Shown here in pieces: positions 32,798 to 43,181 of a stretch of 64,000 nucleotides of DNA (positions are counted from its first letter, which is position 1; every line of letters starts with the position of its first letter). A program made the position numbers and the translations under genes. The notes beneath the pieces were generated by a model, which was not told the origin of the DNA, ran no database searches, and was given only the letters and a program-made list of their open reading frames with translations. This stretch comes from Volvox africanus. Lineage: Eukaryota > Chlorophyta > Chlorophyceae > Chlamydomonadales > Volvocaceae. The stretch lies in contig BSDZ01000078.1 in the NCBI GenBank assembly GCA_030268105.1, positions 1 to 64,000 of the forward strand, in the 5' to 3' direction.

Positions 32798-35546
32798 GGT
32801 CTGTCGGTCTGTCCCTCTGTCGGTCTGTCCCTCTGTCGGTCTGTCCCTCTGTCGGTCTGTCCCTCTGTCGGTCTGTCCCCCAGTTGGTCTGTCCCCCAGT
32901 TGGTCTGTCCCCCAGTTGGTCTGTCCCCCAGTTGGTCTGTCCCCCAGTTGGTCTGTCCCCCAGTTGGTCTGTCCCCCAGTTGGTCTGTCCCCCAGTTGGT
33001 CTGTCCCCCAGTTGGTCTGTCCCCCAGTTGGTCTGTCCCCCAGTTGGTCTGTCCCCCAGTTGGTCTGTCCCCCAGTTGGTCTGTCCCCCAGTTGGTCTGT
33101 CCCCCAGTTGGTCTGTCCCCCAGTTGGTCTGTCCCCCAGTTGGTCTGTCCCCCAGTTGGTCTGTCCCCCAGTTGGTCTGTCCCCCAGTTGGTCTGTCCCC
33201 CAGTTGGTCTGTCCCCCAGTTGGTCTGTCCCCCAGTTGGTCTGTCCCCCAGTTGGTCTGTCCCCCAGTTGGTCTGTCCCCCAGTTGGTCTGTCCCCCAGT
33301 TGGTCTGTCCCCCAGTTGGTCTGTCCCCCAGTTGGTCTGTCCCCCAGTTGGTCTGTCCCCCAGTTGGTCTGTCCCCCAGTTGGTCTGTCCCCCAGTTGGT
33401 CTGTCCCCCAGTTGGTCTGTCCCCCTGTTGGTCTGTCCCCCAGTTGGTCTGTCCCCCAGTTGGTCTGTCCCCCAGTTGGTCTGTCCCCCAGTTGGTCTGT
33501 CCCCCAGTTGGTCTGTCCCCCAGTTGGTCTGTCCCCCAGTTGGTCTGTCCCCCAGTTGGTCTGTCCCCCAGTTGGTCTGTCCCCCAGTTGGTCTGTCCCC
33601 CAGTTGGTCTGTCCCCCAGTTGGTCTGTCCCCCAGTTGGTCTGTCCCCCAGTTGGTCTGTCCCCCAGTTGGTCTGTCCCTCTGTCGGTCTGTCCCTCTGT
33701 CGGTCTGTCCCTCTGTCGGTCTGTCCCCCAGTGGGTCTGTCCCCCAGTTGGTCTGTCCCCCAGTTGGTCTGTCCCCCAGTTGGTCTGTCCCCCAGTTGGT
33801 CTGTCCCCCAGTTGGTCTGTCCCCCAGTTGGTCTGTCCCCCAGTTGGTCTGTCCCCCAGTTGGTCTGTCCCCCAGTTGGTCTGTCCCCCAGTTGGTCTGT
33901 CCCCCAGTTGGTCTGTCCCCCAGTTGGTCTGTCCCCCAGTTGGTCTGTCCCCCAGTTGGTCTGTCCCCCAGTTGGTCTGTCCCCCAGTTGGTCTGTCCCC
34001 CAGTTGGTCTGTCCCCCAGTTGGTCTGTCCCCCAGTTGGTCTGTCCCCCAGTTGGTCTGTCCCCCAGTTGGTCTGTCCCTCTGTCGGTCTGTCCCTCTGT
34101 CGGTCTGTCCCTCTGTCGGTCTGTCCCCCAGTGGGTCTGTCCCCCAGTTGGTCTGTCCCCCAGTTGGTCTGTCCCCCAGTTGGTCTGTCCCCCAGTTGGT
34201 CTGTCCCCCAGTTGGTCTGTCCCCCAGTTGGTCTGTCCCCCAGTTGGTCTGTCCCCCAGTTGGTCTGTCCCCCAGTTGGTCTGTCCCCCAGTTGGTCTGT
34301 CCCCCAGTTGGTCTGTCCCCCAGTTGGTCTGTCCCCCAGTTGGTCTGTCCCCCAGTTGGTCTGTCCCCCAGTTGGTCTGTCCCCCAGTTGGTCTGTCCCC
34401 CAGTTGGTCTGTCCCCCAGTTGGTCTGTCCCCCAGTTGGTCTGTCCCCCAGTTGGTCTGTCCCCCAGTTGGTCTGTCCCCCAGTTGGTCTGTCCCCCAGT
34501 TGGTCTGTCCCCCAGTTGGTCTGTCCCCCAGTTGGTCTGTCCCCCAGTTGGTCTGTCCCCCAGTTGGTCTGTCCCCCAGTTGGTCTGTCCCCCAGTTGGT
34601 CTGTCCCCCAGTTGGTCTGTCCCCCAGTTGGTCTGTCCCCCAGTTGGTCTGTCCCCCAGTTGGTCTGTCCCCCAGTTGGTCTGTCCCCCAGTTGGTCTGT
34701 CCCCCAGTTGGTCTGTCCCCCAGTTGGTCTGTCCCTCTGTCGGTCTGTCCCTCTGTCGGTCTGTCCCCCAGTTGGTCTGTCCCCCAGTTGGTCTGTCCCC
34801 CAGTTGGTCTGTCCCCCCGTCGGTCTGTTCCCCCGTCGGTCTGTGCCCCCGTCGGTCTGTGCCCCCGTCGGTCTGTGCCCCCGTCGGTCTGTGCCCCCGT
34901 CGGTCTGTGCCCCCGTCGGTCTGTGGCCCCGTCGGTCTGTGGCCCCGTCGGTCTGTGCCCCCGTCGGTCTGTGCCCCCGTCGGTCTGTGCCCCCGTCGGT
35001 CTGTGCCCCCGTCGGTCTGTGCCCCCGTCGGTCTGTGCCCCCGTCGGTCTGTGCCCCCGTCGGTCTGTGCCCCCGTCGGTCTGTGCCCCCGTCGGTCTGT
35101 GCCCCCGTCGGTCTGTGCCCCCGTCGGTCTGTGCCCCCGTCGGTCTGTGCCCCCGTCGGTCTGTGCCCCCGTCGGTCTGTGCCCCCGTGGGTCTGTGCCC
35201 CCGTGGGTCTGTGCCCCCGTGGGTCTGTGCCCCCGTGGGTCTGTGCCCCCGTGGGTCTGTGCCCCCGTGGGTCTGTGCCCCCGTGGGTCTGTGCCCCCGT
35301 CGGTCTGTGCCCCCGTGGGTCTGTTCCCCCGTCGGTCTGTTCCCCCGTAGGTCTGTTCTTCCGTCGGTCTGTTCTTCCGTCGGTCTGTTCCCCCGTCGGT
35401 CTGTCCCCCCGTCGGTCTGTCCCCCCGTCGGTCTGTGCCCCCGTCGGTCTGTGCCCCCGTGGGTCTGTGCCCCCGTCGGTCTGTGCCCCCGTCGGTCTGT
35501 GCCCCCGTCGGTCTGTGCCCCCGTCGGTCTGTGCCCCCGTCGGTCT
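32798..35546 (+). repeat. 16-bp minisatellite, about 171 units (macro-repeat copy 1)
   Basis: Basic unit GGTCTGTCCCCCAGTT, with zoned variants: GGTCTGTCCCTCTGTC at the left edge and in short islands (33676, 34077, 34733), then from about 34813 GGTCTGTGCCCCCGTC, with a block of GTG-ended units near 35185-35300. Period 16 makes every frame cycle through three phases. Frames of more than 800 codons on both strands (Val/Pro/Ser on +, Thr/Gly/Gln/Asp on -) are artefacts of the repeat. Confidence 0.97.
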
Positions 35547-35732
35547 TGGTGGTATTGGTTGAGTAGTGACGGCTCGAGATTAGGGTACAGGAATGATATG
35601 AATCTTGATACGTGTTTGGAGGGGGTTCTTGTTAGGGATATTGCATTACCATGAACATATGTTTTGTGCCCCGGCATGGAAGTATATCAACGTGTGTTTG
35701 TTCTTCGTGTTGTCTTTCCTTGCTGTTTGTAG

Positions 35733-35765
35733 GAATACAGGGGAGACGCAGCAGCACATGCCCAG
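35733..35765 (+). other. 33-nt exon-like block, copy 1b
   Basis: Same as the block at 31866 except GAATAC for GAACAC; flanked by CTGTTTGTAG and GTGAGA. Paired copies of this cassette therefore bracket the 25-bp and 16-bp minisatellites. Confidence 0.4.
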
Positions 35766-35984
35766 GTGAGAAGGGGGGAAACAGCAGAACGGAACAGGGG
35801 TAGTCGGCGGGTATAGATTTATATAACATGAGCCCTAAGCACCACCTCTTGTCGTCTTCTTTGGGGATGTGAGCCGCATGGCCCATTCCGCAGTGTCATA
35901 GGTACACCAAGGGATGGGGGGAGGGGGAGAGATGCAGTAGGGGCGAGGTCGTGGTGGTGGAGGTGGTTGTCGTTGTGTTGTTGA

Positions 35985-36772
35985 GGTGTTGTGGTGCTGT
36001 CGGTCGATTATGCAGTCGGCTGGTCATCCTGTCGGTTGTGGTGCTGTCAGTCAGTCCTTGTGTCGGTTGTGGTGCTGTCAGCTGGTCATCCTGTCGGTTG
36101 TGGTGCTGTCAGTTGGTCATGCTGTCGGTTGTGGTGCTGTCAGCTGGTCATCCTGTCGGTTGTGGTGCTGTCGGTCTGTCCTTCTGTCGGTTGTGGTGCT
36201 GTCAGTCAGTCCTTGTGTCGGTTGTGGTGCTGTCAGCTGGTCATCCTGTCAGTTGTGGTGCTGTCAGTCAGTCCTTGTGTCGGTTGTGGTGCTGTCAGTT
36301 GGTCATCCTGTCGGTTGTGGTGCTGCCGGTTGGTCATCCTGTCGGTTGTGGTGCTGCCGGTTGGTCATCCTTTTGGTTGTGGTGCTGTCAGTTGGTCATC
36401 CTGTCGGTTGTGGTGCTGTCAGTCAGTCCTTGTGTCGGTTGTGGTGCTGTCAGCTGGTCATCCTGTCGGTTGTGGTGCTGCCGGTTGGTCATCCTGTCGG
36501 TTGTGGTGCTGTCAGTCAGTCCTTGTGTCGGTTGTGGTGCTGTCAGCTGGTCATCCTGTCGGTTGTGGTGCTGTCAGTTGGTCATCCTGTCGGTTGTGGT
36601 GCTGCCGGTTGGTCATCCTGTCGGTTGTGGTGCTGTCAGTCAGTCCTTGTGTCGGTTGTGGTGCTGTCAGTTGGTCATGCTGTCGGTTGTGGTGCTGTCA
36701 GTCAGTCCTTGTGTCGGTTGTGGTGCTGTCAGCTGGTCATCCTGTCGGTTGTGGTGCTGTCAGTTGGTCATG
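35985..36772 (+). repeat. 31-bp minisatellite, about 25 units (macro-repeat copy 1)
   Basis: Units start GGTTGTGGTGCTGTC and end in one of a few alternative tails (AGTTGGTCATCCTGTC, AGTCAGTCCTTGTGTC, AGCTGGTCATCCTGTC). All three + frames stay open and give Cys/Val/Ser-rich peptides of 31-residue period; these are not called as genes. A GTGCTAGTGCTAGTGC run follows at 36818-36852. Confidence 0.93.
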
Positions 36773-37544
36773 GGTTGTCCCTTGTGCCATGTGCCATGTG
36801 CCATGTGTCATGTGTTTTGTGCTAGTGCTTGTGCTAGTGCTAGTGCTAGTGCTTAGGGTTTGCTTGCTCTTCCGCTTCTGTGCCTTCTCTGTTTAAAGTA
36901 ATAATATAGCCCTCTTTTGTTTCTGCTGAGATGTATATATATGAATATAATATAATATACAAATGCATATATGGCTGCGCAGGTGTACACAACATATGGA
37001 TAACGGCATGGCCTACATATGACCCATTGATATGTTATATATTGTTGCATACTACAAGATTTTGTTGTGGAGGCGGAGCGTTTTAGGGTTGCAATATGGG
37101 TGGCTGCATATTAGGTGGCTGCACGAGTGTATGTGTGTGGGTGAGAGTGTATTCGTTGAGGGTGTGTGTGTGTGTGTGTTTGCGGGTGTGTGTTCGTGGG
37201 CCGCACACTGCGGCAGAAGAGGAGCAGAAGAGGAGAAAAGGAGGGGAAGGAGAGGGCGTGTGGCATAGGACGTGTGACGTGTAGGACATCAGACACACAA
37301 GCATAATATATATAATAGCATATATAGCATATGATGTGTATAAACCTGTATGTGTGCACACATACACATATCCTAATTTATGCATATGCATATGTGTATT
37401 TTATGTGGAGAGGGCGGAGGAGGGTGTGGACATGTGTGTATAAAATGTATGTATGAGCACAGCAGAGGGGGCACACTATGTGACTATGACGAGGCACACT
37501 ATATGTGACTGTGGTGGTGAGAGACACACACATATATATGACTG

Positions 37545-37606
<62 letters not shown>

Positions 37607-38289
37607 GTTGTGGTGTAGCACAGATGCAGAGCACAGATGTGGTATGTGAAGGGGTATGTGAAGGGTAGAGCATATGATATGCTCTGGGTAGAGCATATGA
37701 TGATGGGTGTGTGCTGTGGATGATGCTCTGTTGTCTGTTGTATTAACCCTATGATGATATGATCCGTCCCATTACAGGAGAGGAGCCCCTTGTAGTCTGT
37801 TGTGTAGAGTATTGTATAGTATTAGTGTAAATTTTGTGTGTGAAGTTTATCTATCTATCTATACCCTGTGCCTCTACTCTACTGTAAAGAGTCCACAAAA
37901 GAGACCACAAAAGCGTGTGTCATTGTTGGACACAGTGTCTGTCATTGTTGGATCACAGAGGTCAGCAGAGCTTAAAAAAATGATCAAAATATGAGAGATA
38001 TAGCCCCCAAAGGGAGAAGGAGAAGAGAGATATAGCCTAGCACAGGATATATATATATAATAATACAGCAGGCGTGTCTTCTGTCCAATTTCTGTCTCGT
38101 CCAATCGTCCAAACCCTATCAAGCAAAGGCAAGGCAAGCAAAGGCAAGGCCAGGAAAATAAACTAAGGTAAAAAATTGAGTGAGAAGTCGCCCGAAAAAG
38201 AGTGAGAAAAAAAATTTTCCGGGGGCCTGGCCGGCCCCCGGGCCCCCCGCGGAGGGGGGGTGGGGGAGTGAACCTTAGTGGGTTAGTGG

Positions 38290-38317
38290 GTACACAGGTA
38301 CGTGTACACCTGTGTAC
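38290..38317. other. Palindrome, 10-bp arms, 8-nt centre (copy 1); 4-nt centre in copy 2
   Basis: GTACACAGGT (38290-38299) and ACCTGTGTAC (38308-38317) are perfect reverse complements. In macro-repeat copy 2 the same arms (45953-45962, 45967-45976) are separated by only AGAC. Confidence 0.85.
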
Positions 38318-38542
38318 GTGTGTTCGTACGATGAGGGGTTCGGAGCTTGGTTTCGGAGCTTGGTCTCCCCTTCCCCCCGGCCCCCGCCCCCGCCCCCGCC
38401 CCCTCGGCCGGCTGCGGCCCGACACTGGCACTGGGACTGGGCAAAAGGTACATCTCCTTCTTCTCATCATCCCATGTTGCCCCGGAACCTATCCCACTTC
38501 CGCCGACCAGCCGCGCATCTGATGTGCGACCGAGTCCGGGTA

Positions 38543-38551
38543 GGATCGAAC
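38543..38551 (-). promoter_or_regulatory. Pol III box B-like sequence, possible tRNA-derived relic
   Basis: On the - strand GTTCGATCC fits the box B consensus GWTCRANNC, and the flanks (GTGGG ... CCTAC) could form a T-arm with one G-T pair. No convincing box A, anticodon arm or acceptor stem is visible upstream, so a tRNA gene is not called. Macro-repeat copy 2 (46201-46209) has a C-to-T change inside the box. Confidence 0.25.
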
Positions 38552-40059
38552 CCACGACGCTGAGTTGAATTTTCAACTGACTCCACACCACACCTAGCTC
38601 AATCATGCACACACGCGCCACAACACCACACCACGCCATGACCTAAAAGTATATTTACTATAATAAATATATATGACTATATAAAAATCCCTAAACCCAA
38701 CGGAAGGTCTCGCAGTCCTTCCATGATTTTGTAGGTTCCCGAGTGCGAAACCGTAGGGAATCATCATCACTTATGGCGCGCATATGATGGACATCCATCG
38801 GTCTCACGCCATAAACCCAAATAGCACACATTTGGAGTATATATGCTGTACACCATCTGTCTGTGCTGTCCCTTACTACATACATTCGGTGATTGTGTGG
38901 GCTCACAGAGCATGCATGTTTCATGAACAGCACACATGCATAACACTACTAGTTTTTTTACACATTCGCTGCAATTGTCAGATATTTATAGTATGGTATA
39001 TAGCACACATTTTATCACTAATTGTAGGATTTTGTTGTCACGCCGCCATCTTTTGTGCCGCCGCAACAAAGTGCCACCCACAAGTAAGTCAAGCATTAGA
39101 CATCCTCATTCTTACTTATATATTGTTAACAAAATCGTTGAATGCTAAATTGACGCCGCAGGAAAAGCTTCGTGTATTGGTGCGTCGCCATGGAGAGCAT
39201 CAGAGGCGTCACGTCTCTGACGAGACGGCGAAATCGGTCTCTACACTGCGTCGACAAGGTAAAAGTGGGACACAGTGGATGTAGTGATGCGTGAAGGGAC
39301 TGGGTCGACGTGGTGGCGTTGTGTTGTGGCGGCGCACTGGGATTGAGAATGGCGGCGGGACTCATAGCTATACGGGCTGCATGTAAAAAGAGGATCTAAT
39401 AGTATTATGATGATGACAATAGTATGATAATCTATCCAATGAACAAATCTCTGTGCGTTTCCCTTGGGGCTGCTGCTACCCTGTTCCTCTGCTCGCTCCT
39501 TTAGGAATTCACCTCATTTAAGCCGCCATGGGCTTAACTTGGAAAGGGCTTCTGGTGGTAGTAGTATATTTACCGCTCCGTCCGTCGTAGCAACGCTGTT
39601 GTGGTTGCAGCTTCAGCCCACAGCTCTGATGCCTCGCCTGAAGGGATTTCTGGTGAGGAGGGGAGAGTGGCACGTAGGCGTGTGGGGTGTGTGGAGGGAT
39701 CGGAGGATGGACGCAGGGAGGCTGACGCAGGGAGGCTGACGCAGTGGTGGTGGTGGTGGTCGTGGTGGTCGTCTTCGTCTCCTGTGTCTTCTTCTTCGAC
39801 GTGGTGGTCGTCATTGTGGTGGTGGTGGTGGTGGTGGTGGTGGCGGGCGAAGGGGTGACGGGTCTGTGTGTGTGTGTGGGGGGGGTGAGGGACCGGAATT
39901 AGGCTGCAGGAGTGATATGAAACACGTGTGGTGGTGGAGGGGTCATTTGTTCAAGTTGAAAGGGATATTGCCGTACCGTGTTGATGTGCTTTGTGCCCCG
40001 GCATGTAAACATATGAACGTGTGTTTGTTCTTCGTGTTGTCTTTCCATGCTGTTTGTAG

Positions 40060-40092
40060 GAACACAGGGGAGACGCAGCAGCACATGCCCAG
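40060..40092 (+). other. 33-nt exon-like block, copy 2a
   Basis: Identical to the block at 31866, with the same flanking CTGTTTGTAG and GTGAGG. Confidence 0.4.
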
Positions 40093-40259
40093 GTGAGGAA
40101 AAGGGGGGGGGGGGGACAACATACTGGAACGGGGGTAATCTGCGGGAATACTTCAAGGTACATAATACATATGCATGTCAAGGGGCTACTCGTAGTGCGG
40201 GGTTTGCACACGGGCGTGTGGGGTGTTGGGGGGAGTGTGGACCGAAGCCCTAAGCACTG

Positions 40260-40515
40260 ATTGTGTGGGCTCACAGAGCATGTTTCATGAACAGCACACA
40301 TGCATAACACCACAGCTACCACCATCCAGAAGACCGATGACAACTGAGACACAGACCTTAGACTGCCAATCCTGCAGAAACAAATAAAGTAATCAACTAT
40401 TGGATGCAGATGGGCTCCTTGAAGAGTGCTAGACCCAGCCAGGGGTGACCATGTAGCCATACAGGATGCCAGCTGATGGATACTTGTGCAACATGCCAAG
40501 TGCTGGGTCACGGAC
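40260..40515. repeat. About 256-bp module preceding a telomeric tract (copy T1)
   Basis: Runs from TGATTGTGTGGGCTCAC to GGGTCACGGAC and ends directly at CCCTAAAA repeats. The same module, with small differences near its left end, lies at 48011-48257 and also ends directly at CCCTAAAA repeats. Unrelated sequence follows on the right in the two cases. No coding frame is recognised. Confidence 0.8.
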
Positions 40516-40555
40516 AAACCCTAAAACCCTAAAACCCTAAAACCCTAAAACCCTA
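40516..40555 (+). repeat. Interstitial telomeric repeat, (CCCTAAAA)n, 4-5 units
   Basis: Exact CCCTAAAA units with the C-rich strand on +, ending CCCTAG and abutting the 25-bp minisatellite at ACGGGGTAAG. CCCTAAAA is the complement of the TTTTAGGG telomere type. Confidence 0.9.
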
Positions 40556-41097
40556 GACGGGGTAAGAAGACGAACATGGAAGAGGGTAGGGAGACGAACA
40601 GGGGAGGGGGTAGGGAGACAAACAGGGGGAGGGGGTAGGGAGACGAACAGGGGGAGGGGGGAGAGAGACGAACAGGGGGACGGGGTAAGGAGACGAACAG
40701 GGGGAGGGAGGAGGGAGACAATCAGGGGGAGGGGGGAAGGGAAACGAACAGGGGGAGGGGGGAGGGAGACGAACAGTTGGACGGGGAAGGGAGACGAACA
40801 GTTGGACGGGGAAGGGAGACGCACAGGGGGAGGGGGGAGGGAGACGAACAGGGGGAGGGGGGAGAGAGACGAACAGGGCGAGGGGGGAGGGAGACGAACA
40901 GGTTGACGGGGTAAGGAGACGAACAGGGGGAGGGGGTAGGGAGACGAACAGAAAGAGGGGCTTGGGGGGAGGGAGACATACAGGGGGACAGGGTAAGGAG
41001 ACGAACAGGGGGACGGGGGGTAGGGAGACGAACAGTTGGACGGGGAAGGGAGACGAACAGTTGGACGGGGAAGGGAGACGAACAGGGGGAGGGGGGA
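40556..41097 (+). repeat. 25-bp purine-rich minisatellite (macro-repeat copy 2)
   Basis: Same unit as at 32113-32797 (GAGACGAACAG core). It starts inside the array at the telomeric junction, so its left part (present in copy 1 before about 32237) is missing. Confidence 0.9.
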
Positions 41098-42743
41098 GGT
41101 CTGTCGGTCTGTCCCTCTGTCGGTCTGTCCCTCTGTCGGTCTGTCCCTCTGTCGGTCTGTCCCTCTGTCGGTCTGTCCCCCAGTTGGTCTGTCCCCCAGT
41201 TGGTCTGTCCCCCAGTTGGTCTGTCCCCCAGTTGGTCTGTCCCCCAGTTGGTCTGTCCCCCAGTTGGTCTGTCCCCCAGTTGGTCTGTCCCCCAGTTGGT
41301 CTGTCCCCCAGTTGGTCTGTCCCCCAGTTGGTCTGTCCCCCAGTTGGTCTGTCCCCCAGTTGGTCTGTCCCCCAGTTGGTCTGTCCCCCAGTTGGTCTGT
41401 CCCCCAGTTGGTCTGTCCCCCAGTTGGTCTGTCCCCCAGTTGGTCTGTCCCCCAGTTGGTCTGTCCCCCAGTTGGTCTGTCCCCCAGTTGGTCTGTCCCC
41501 CAGTTGGTCTGTCCCCCAGTTGGTCTGTCCCCCAGTTGGTCTGTCCCCCAGTTGGTCTGTCCCCCAGTTGGTCTGTCCCCCAGTTGGTCTGTCCCCCAGT
41601 TGGTCTGTCCCCCAGTTGGTCTGTCCCCCAGTTGGTCTGTCCCCCAGTTGGTCTGTCCCCCAGTTGGTCTGTCCCCCAGTTGGTCTGTCCCCCAGTTGGT
41701 CTGTCCCCCCGTCGGTCTGTCTCCCCGTCGGTCTGTCCCCCCGTCGGTCTGTCCCCCCGTCGGTCTGTCCCCCCGTCGGTCTGTGCCCCCGTCGGTCTGT
41801 GCCCCCGTCGGTCTGTGCCCCCGTCGGTCTGTGCCCCCGTCGGTCTGTGCCCCCGTCGGTCTGTGCCCCCGTCGGTCTGTGCCCCCGTCGGTCTGTGCCC
41901 CCGTCGGTCTGTGCCCCCGTCGGTCTGTGCCCCCGTCGGTCTGTGCCCCCGTCGGTCTGTGCCCCCGTCGGTCTGTGCCCCCGTCGGTCTGTCTCCCCGT
42001 CGGTCTGTGCCCCCGTCGGTCTGTGCCCCCGTCGGTCTGTGCCCCCGTCGGTCTGTCACCCCGTCGGTCTGTCCCCCCGCCGGTCTGTGCCCCCGTCGGT
42101 CTGTGCCCCCGTCGGTCTGTGCCCCCGTCGGTCTGTGCCCCCGTGGGTCTGTGCCCCCGTCGGTCTGTGCCCCCGTCGGTCTGTGCCCCCGTCGGTCTGT
42201 GCCCCCGTCGGTCTGTGCCCCCGTCGGTCTGTGCCCCCGTCGGTCTGTGCCCCCGTCGGTCTGTGCCCCCGTCGGTCTGTCACCCCGTCGGTCTGTCCCC
42301 CCGCCGGTCTGTGCCCCCGTCGGTCTGTGCCCCCGTCGGTCTGTGCCCCCGTCGGTCTGTGCCCCCGTCGGTCTGTGCCCCCGTCGGTCTGTGCCCCCGT
42401 CGGTCTGTGCCCCCGTGGGTCTGTGCCCCCGTGGGTCTGTGCCCCCGTGGGTCTGTGCCCCCGTGGGTCTGTGCCCCCGTGGGTCTGTGCCCCCGTCGGT
42501 CTGTGCCCCCGTGGGTCTGTTCCCCCGTCGGTCTGTTCCCCCGTAGGTCTGTTCTTCCGTCGGTCTGTTCTTCCGTCGGTCTGTTCCCCCGTCGGTCTGT
42601 CCCCCCGTCGGTCTGTCCCCCCGTCGGTCTGTCCCCCCGTCGGTCTGTCCCCCCGTCGGTCTGTCCCCCCGTCGGTCTGTCCCCCCGTCGGTCTGTGCCC
42701 CCGTCGGTCTGTGCCCCCGTCGGTCTGTGCCCCCGTCGGTCTT
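41098..42743 (+). repeat. 16-bp minisatellite, about 103 units (macro-repeat copy 2)
   Basis: Same zoning as copy 1 but about 1.1 kb shorter: CCCAGTT units up to about 41700, then CCCCGTC units. Variants GTCTCCCCGTC and GTCACCCCGTC (about 41720, 41990, 42055, 42280) are private to this copy. Confidence 0.97.
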
Positions 42744-42928
42744 GGTGGTATTGGTTTAGTAGTGACGGCTCGAGATTAGGGTACAGGAATGATATGAATC
42801 TTGATACGTGTTTGGAGGGGGTTCTTGTTAGGGATATTGCATTACCATGAACATATGTTTTGTGCCCCGGCATGGAAGTATATCAACGTGTGTTTGTTCT
42901 TCGTGTTGTCTTTCCTTGCTGTTTGTAG

Positions 42929-42961
42929 GAATACAGGGGAGACGCAGCAGCACATGCCCAG
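42929..42961 (+). other. 33-nt exon-like block, copy 2b
   Basis: Identical to the block at 35733, with the same splice-like flanks. Confidence 0.4.
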
Positions 42962-43181
42962 GTGAGAAGGGGGGAAACAGCAGAACGGAACAGGGGTAGT
43001 CGGCGGGTATAGATTTATATAACATGAGCCCTAAGCACCACCTCTTGTCGTCTTCTTTGGGGATGTGAGCCGCATGGCCCATTCCGCAGTGTCATAGGTA
43101 CACCAAGGGATGGGGGGAGGGGGAGAGATGCTGTAGGGGCGAGGTCGTGGTGGTGGAGGTGGTTGTCGTTGTGTTGTTGAG

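Larger units (their letters stand above)
30765..38946 (+). repeat. Macro-repeat copy 1 (about 8.2 kb)
   Basis: Begins at the shared word ACTAGTCTTTTTGCACATTC and ends where the same word recurs at about 38947. Order of contents: two exon-like blocks (30846-31076), a conserved block with a TGG run (31282-31660), a 33-nt exon-like block (31866), a 25-bp minisatellite, a 16-bp minisatellite, a second 33-nt exon-like block (35733), a 31-bp minisatellite, an AT/TG microsatellite, a GC-rich hairpin (38221-38254) and a unique tail. Outside the arrays it is nearly identical to copy 2. Confidence 0.95.
36773..38946. other. Unique tail of macro-repeat copy 1
   Basis: No gene recognised. It contains a TATATATA tract passing into TGTGTGTG (37543-37602), a CTATCTATCTAT stretch (37848-37862), a GC-rich hairpin (38221-38254), a 10-bp-arm palindrome (38290-38317) and, on the - strand, a perfect Pol III box B match (38543-38551). 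The end, 38768-38945, carries words (ATGGCGCGCATATGATGG, TGATTGTGTGGGCTCAC) that also appear beside the telomeric tracts. Confidence 0.55.

Noticed and set aside
32174..35677. A 1,167-codon Thr/Gly/Gln/Asp-rich frame (-) and 800-970-codon Pro/Ser/Val frames (+) as structural or ice-binding-like proteins
   Set aside because: The 16-bp unit cycles through all frames; both strands are open; the composition follows the DNA repeat exactly.
35951..36896. Cys/Ser/Val-rich frames over the 31-bp array as a membrane or metallothionein-like protein
   Set aside because: Three forward frames are open together with the same peptide in different phase, the signature of a repeat whose length is not a multiple of 3.
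38500..38600. A functional tRNA gene on the - strand
   Set aside because: Only a T-arm-like part fits; no cloverleaf, anticodon arm or acceptor stem could be built.
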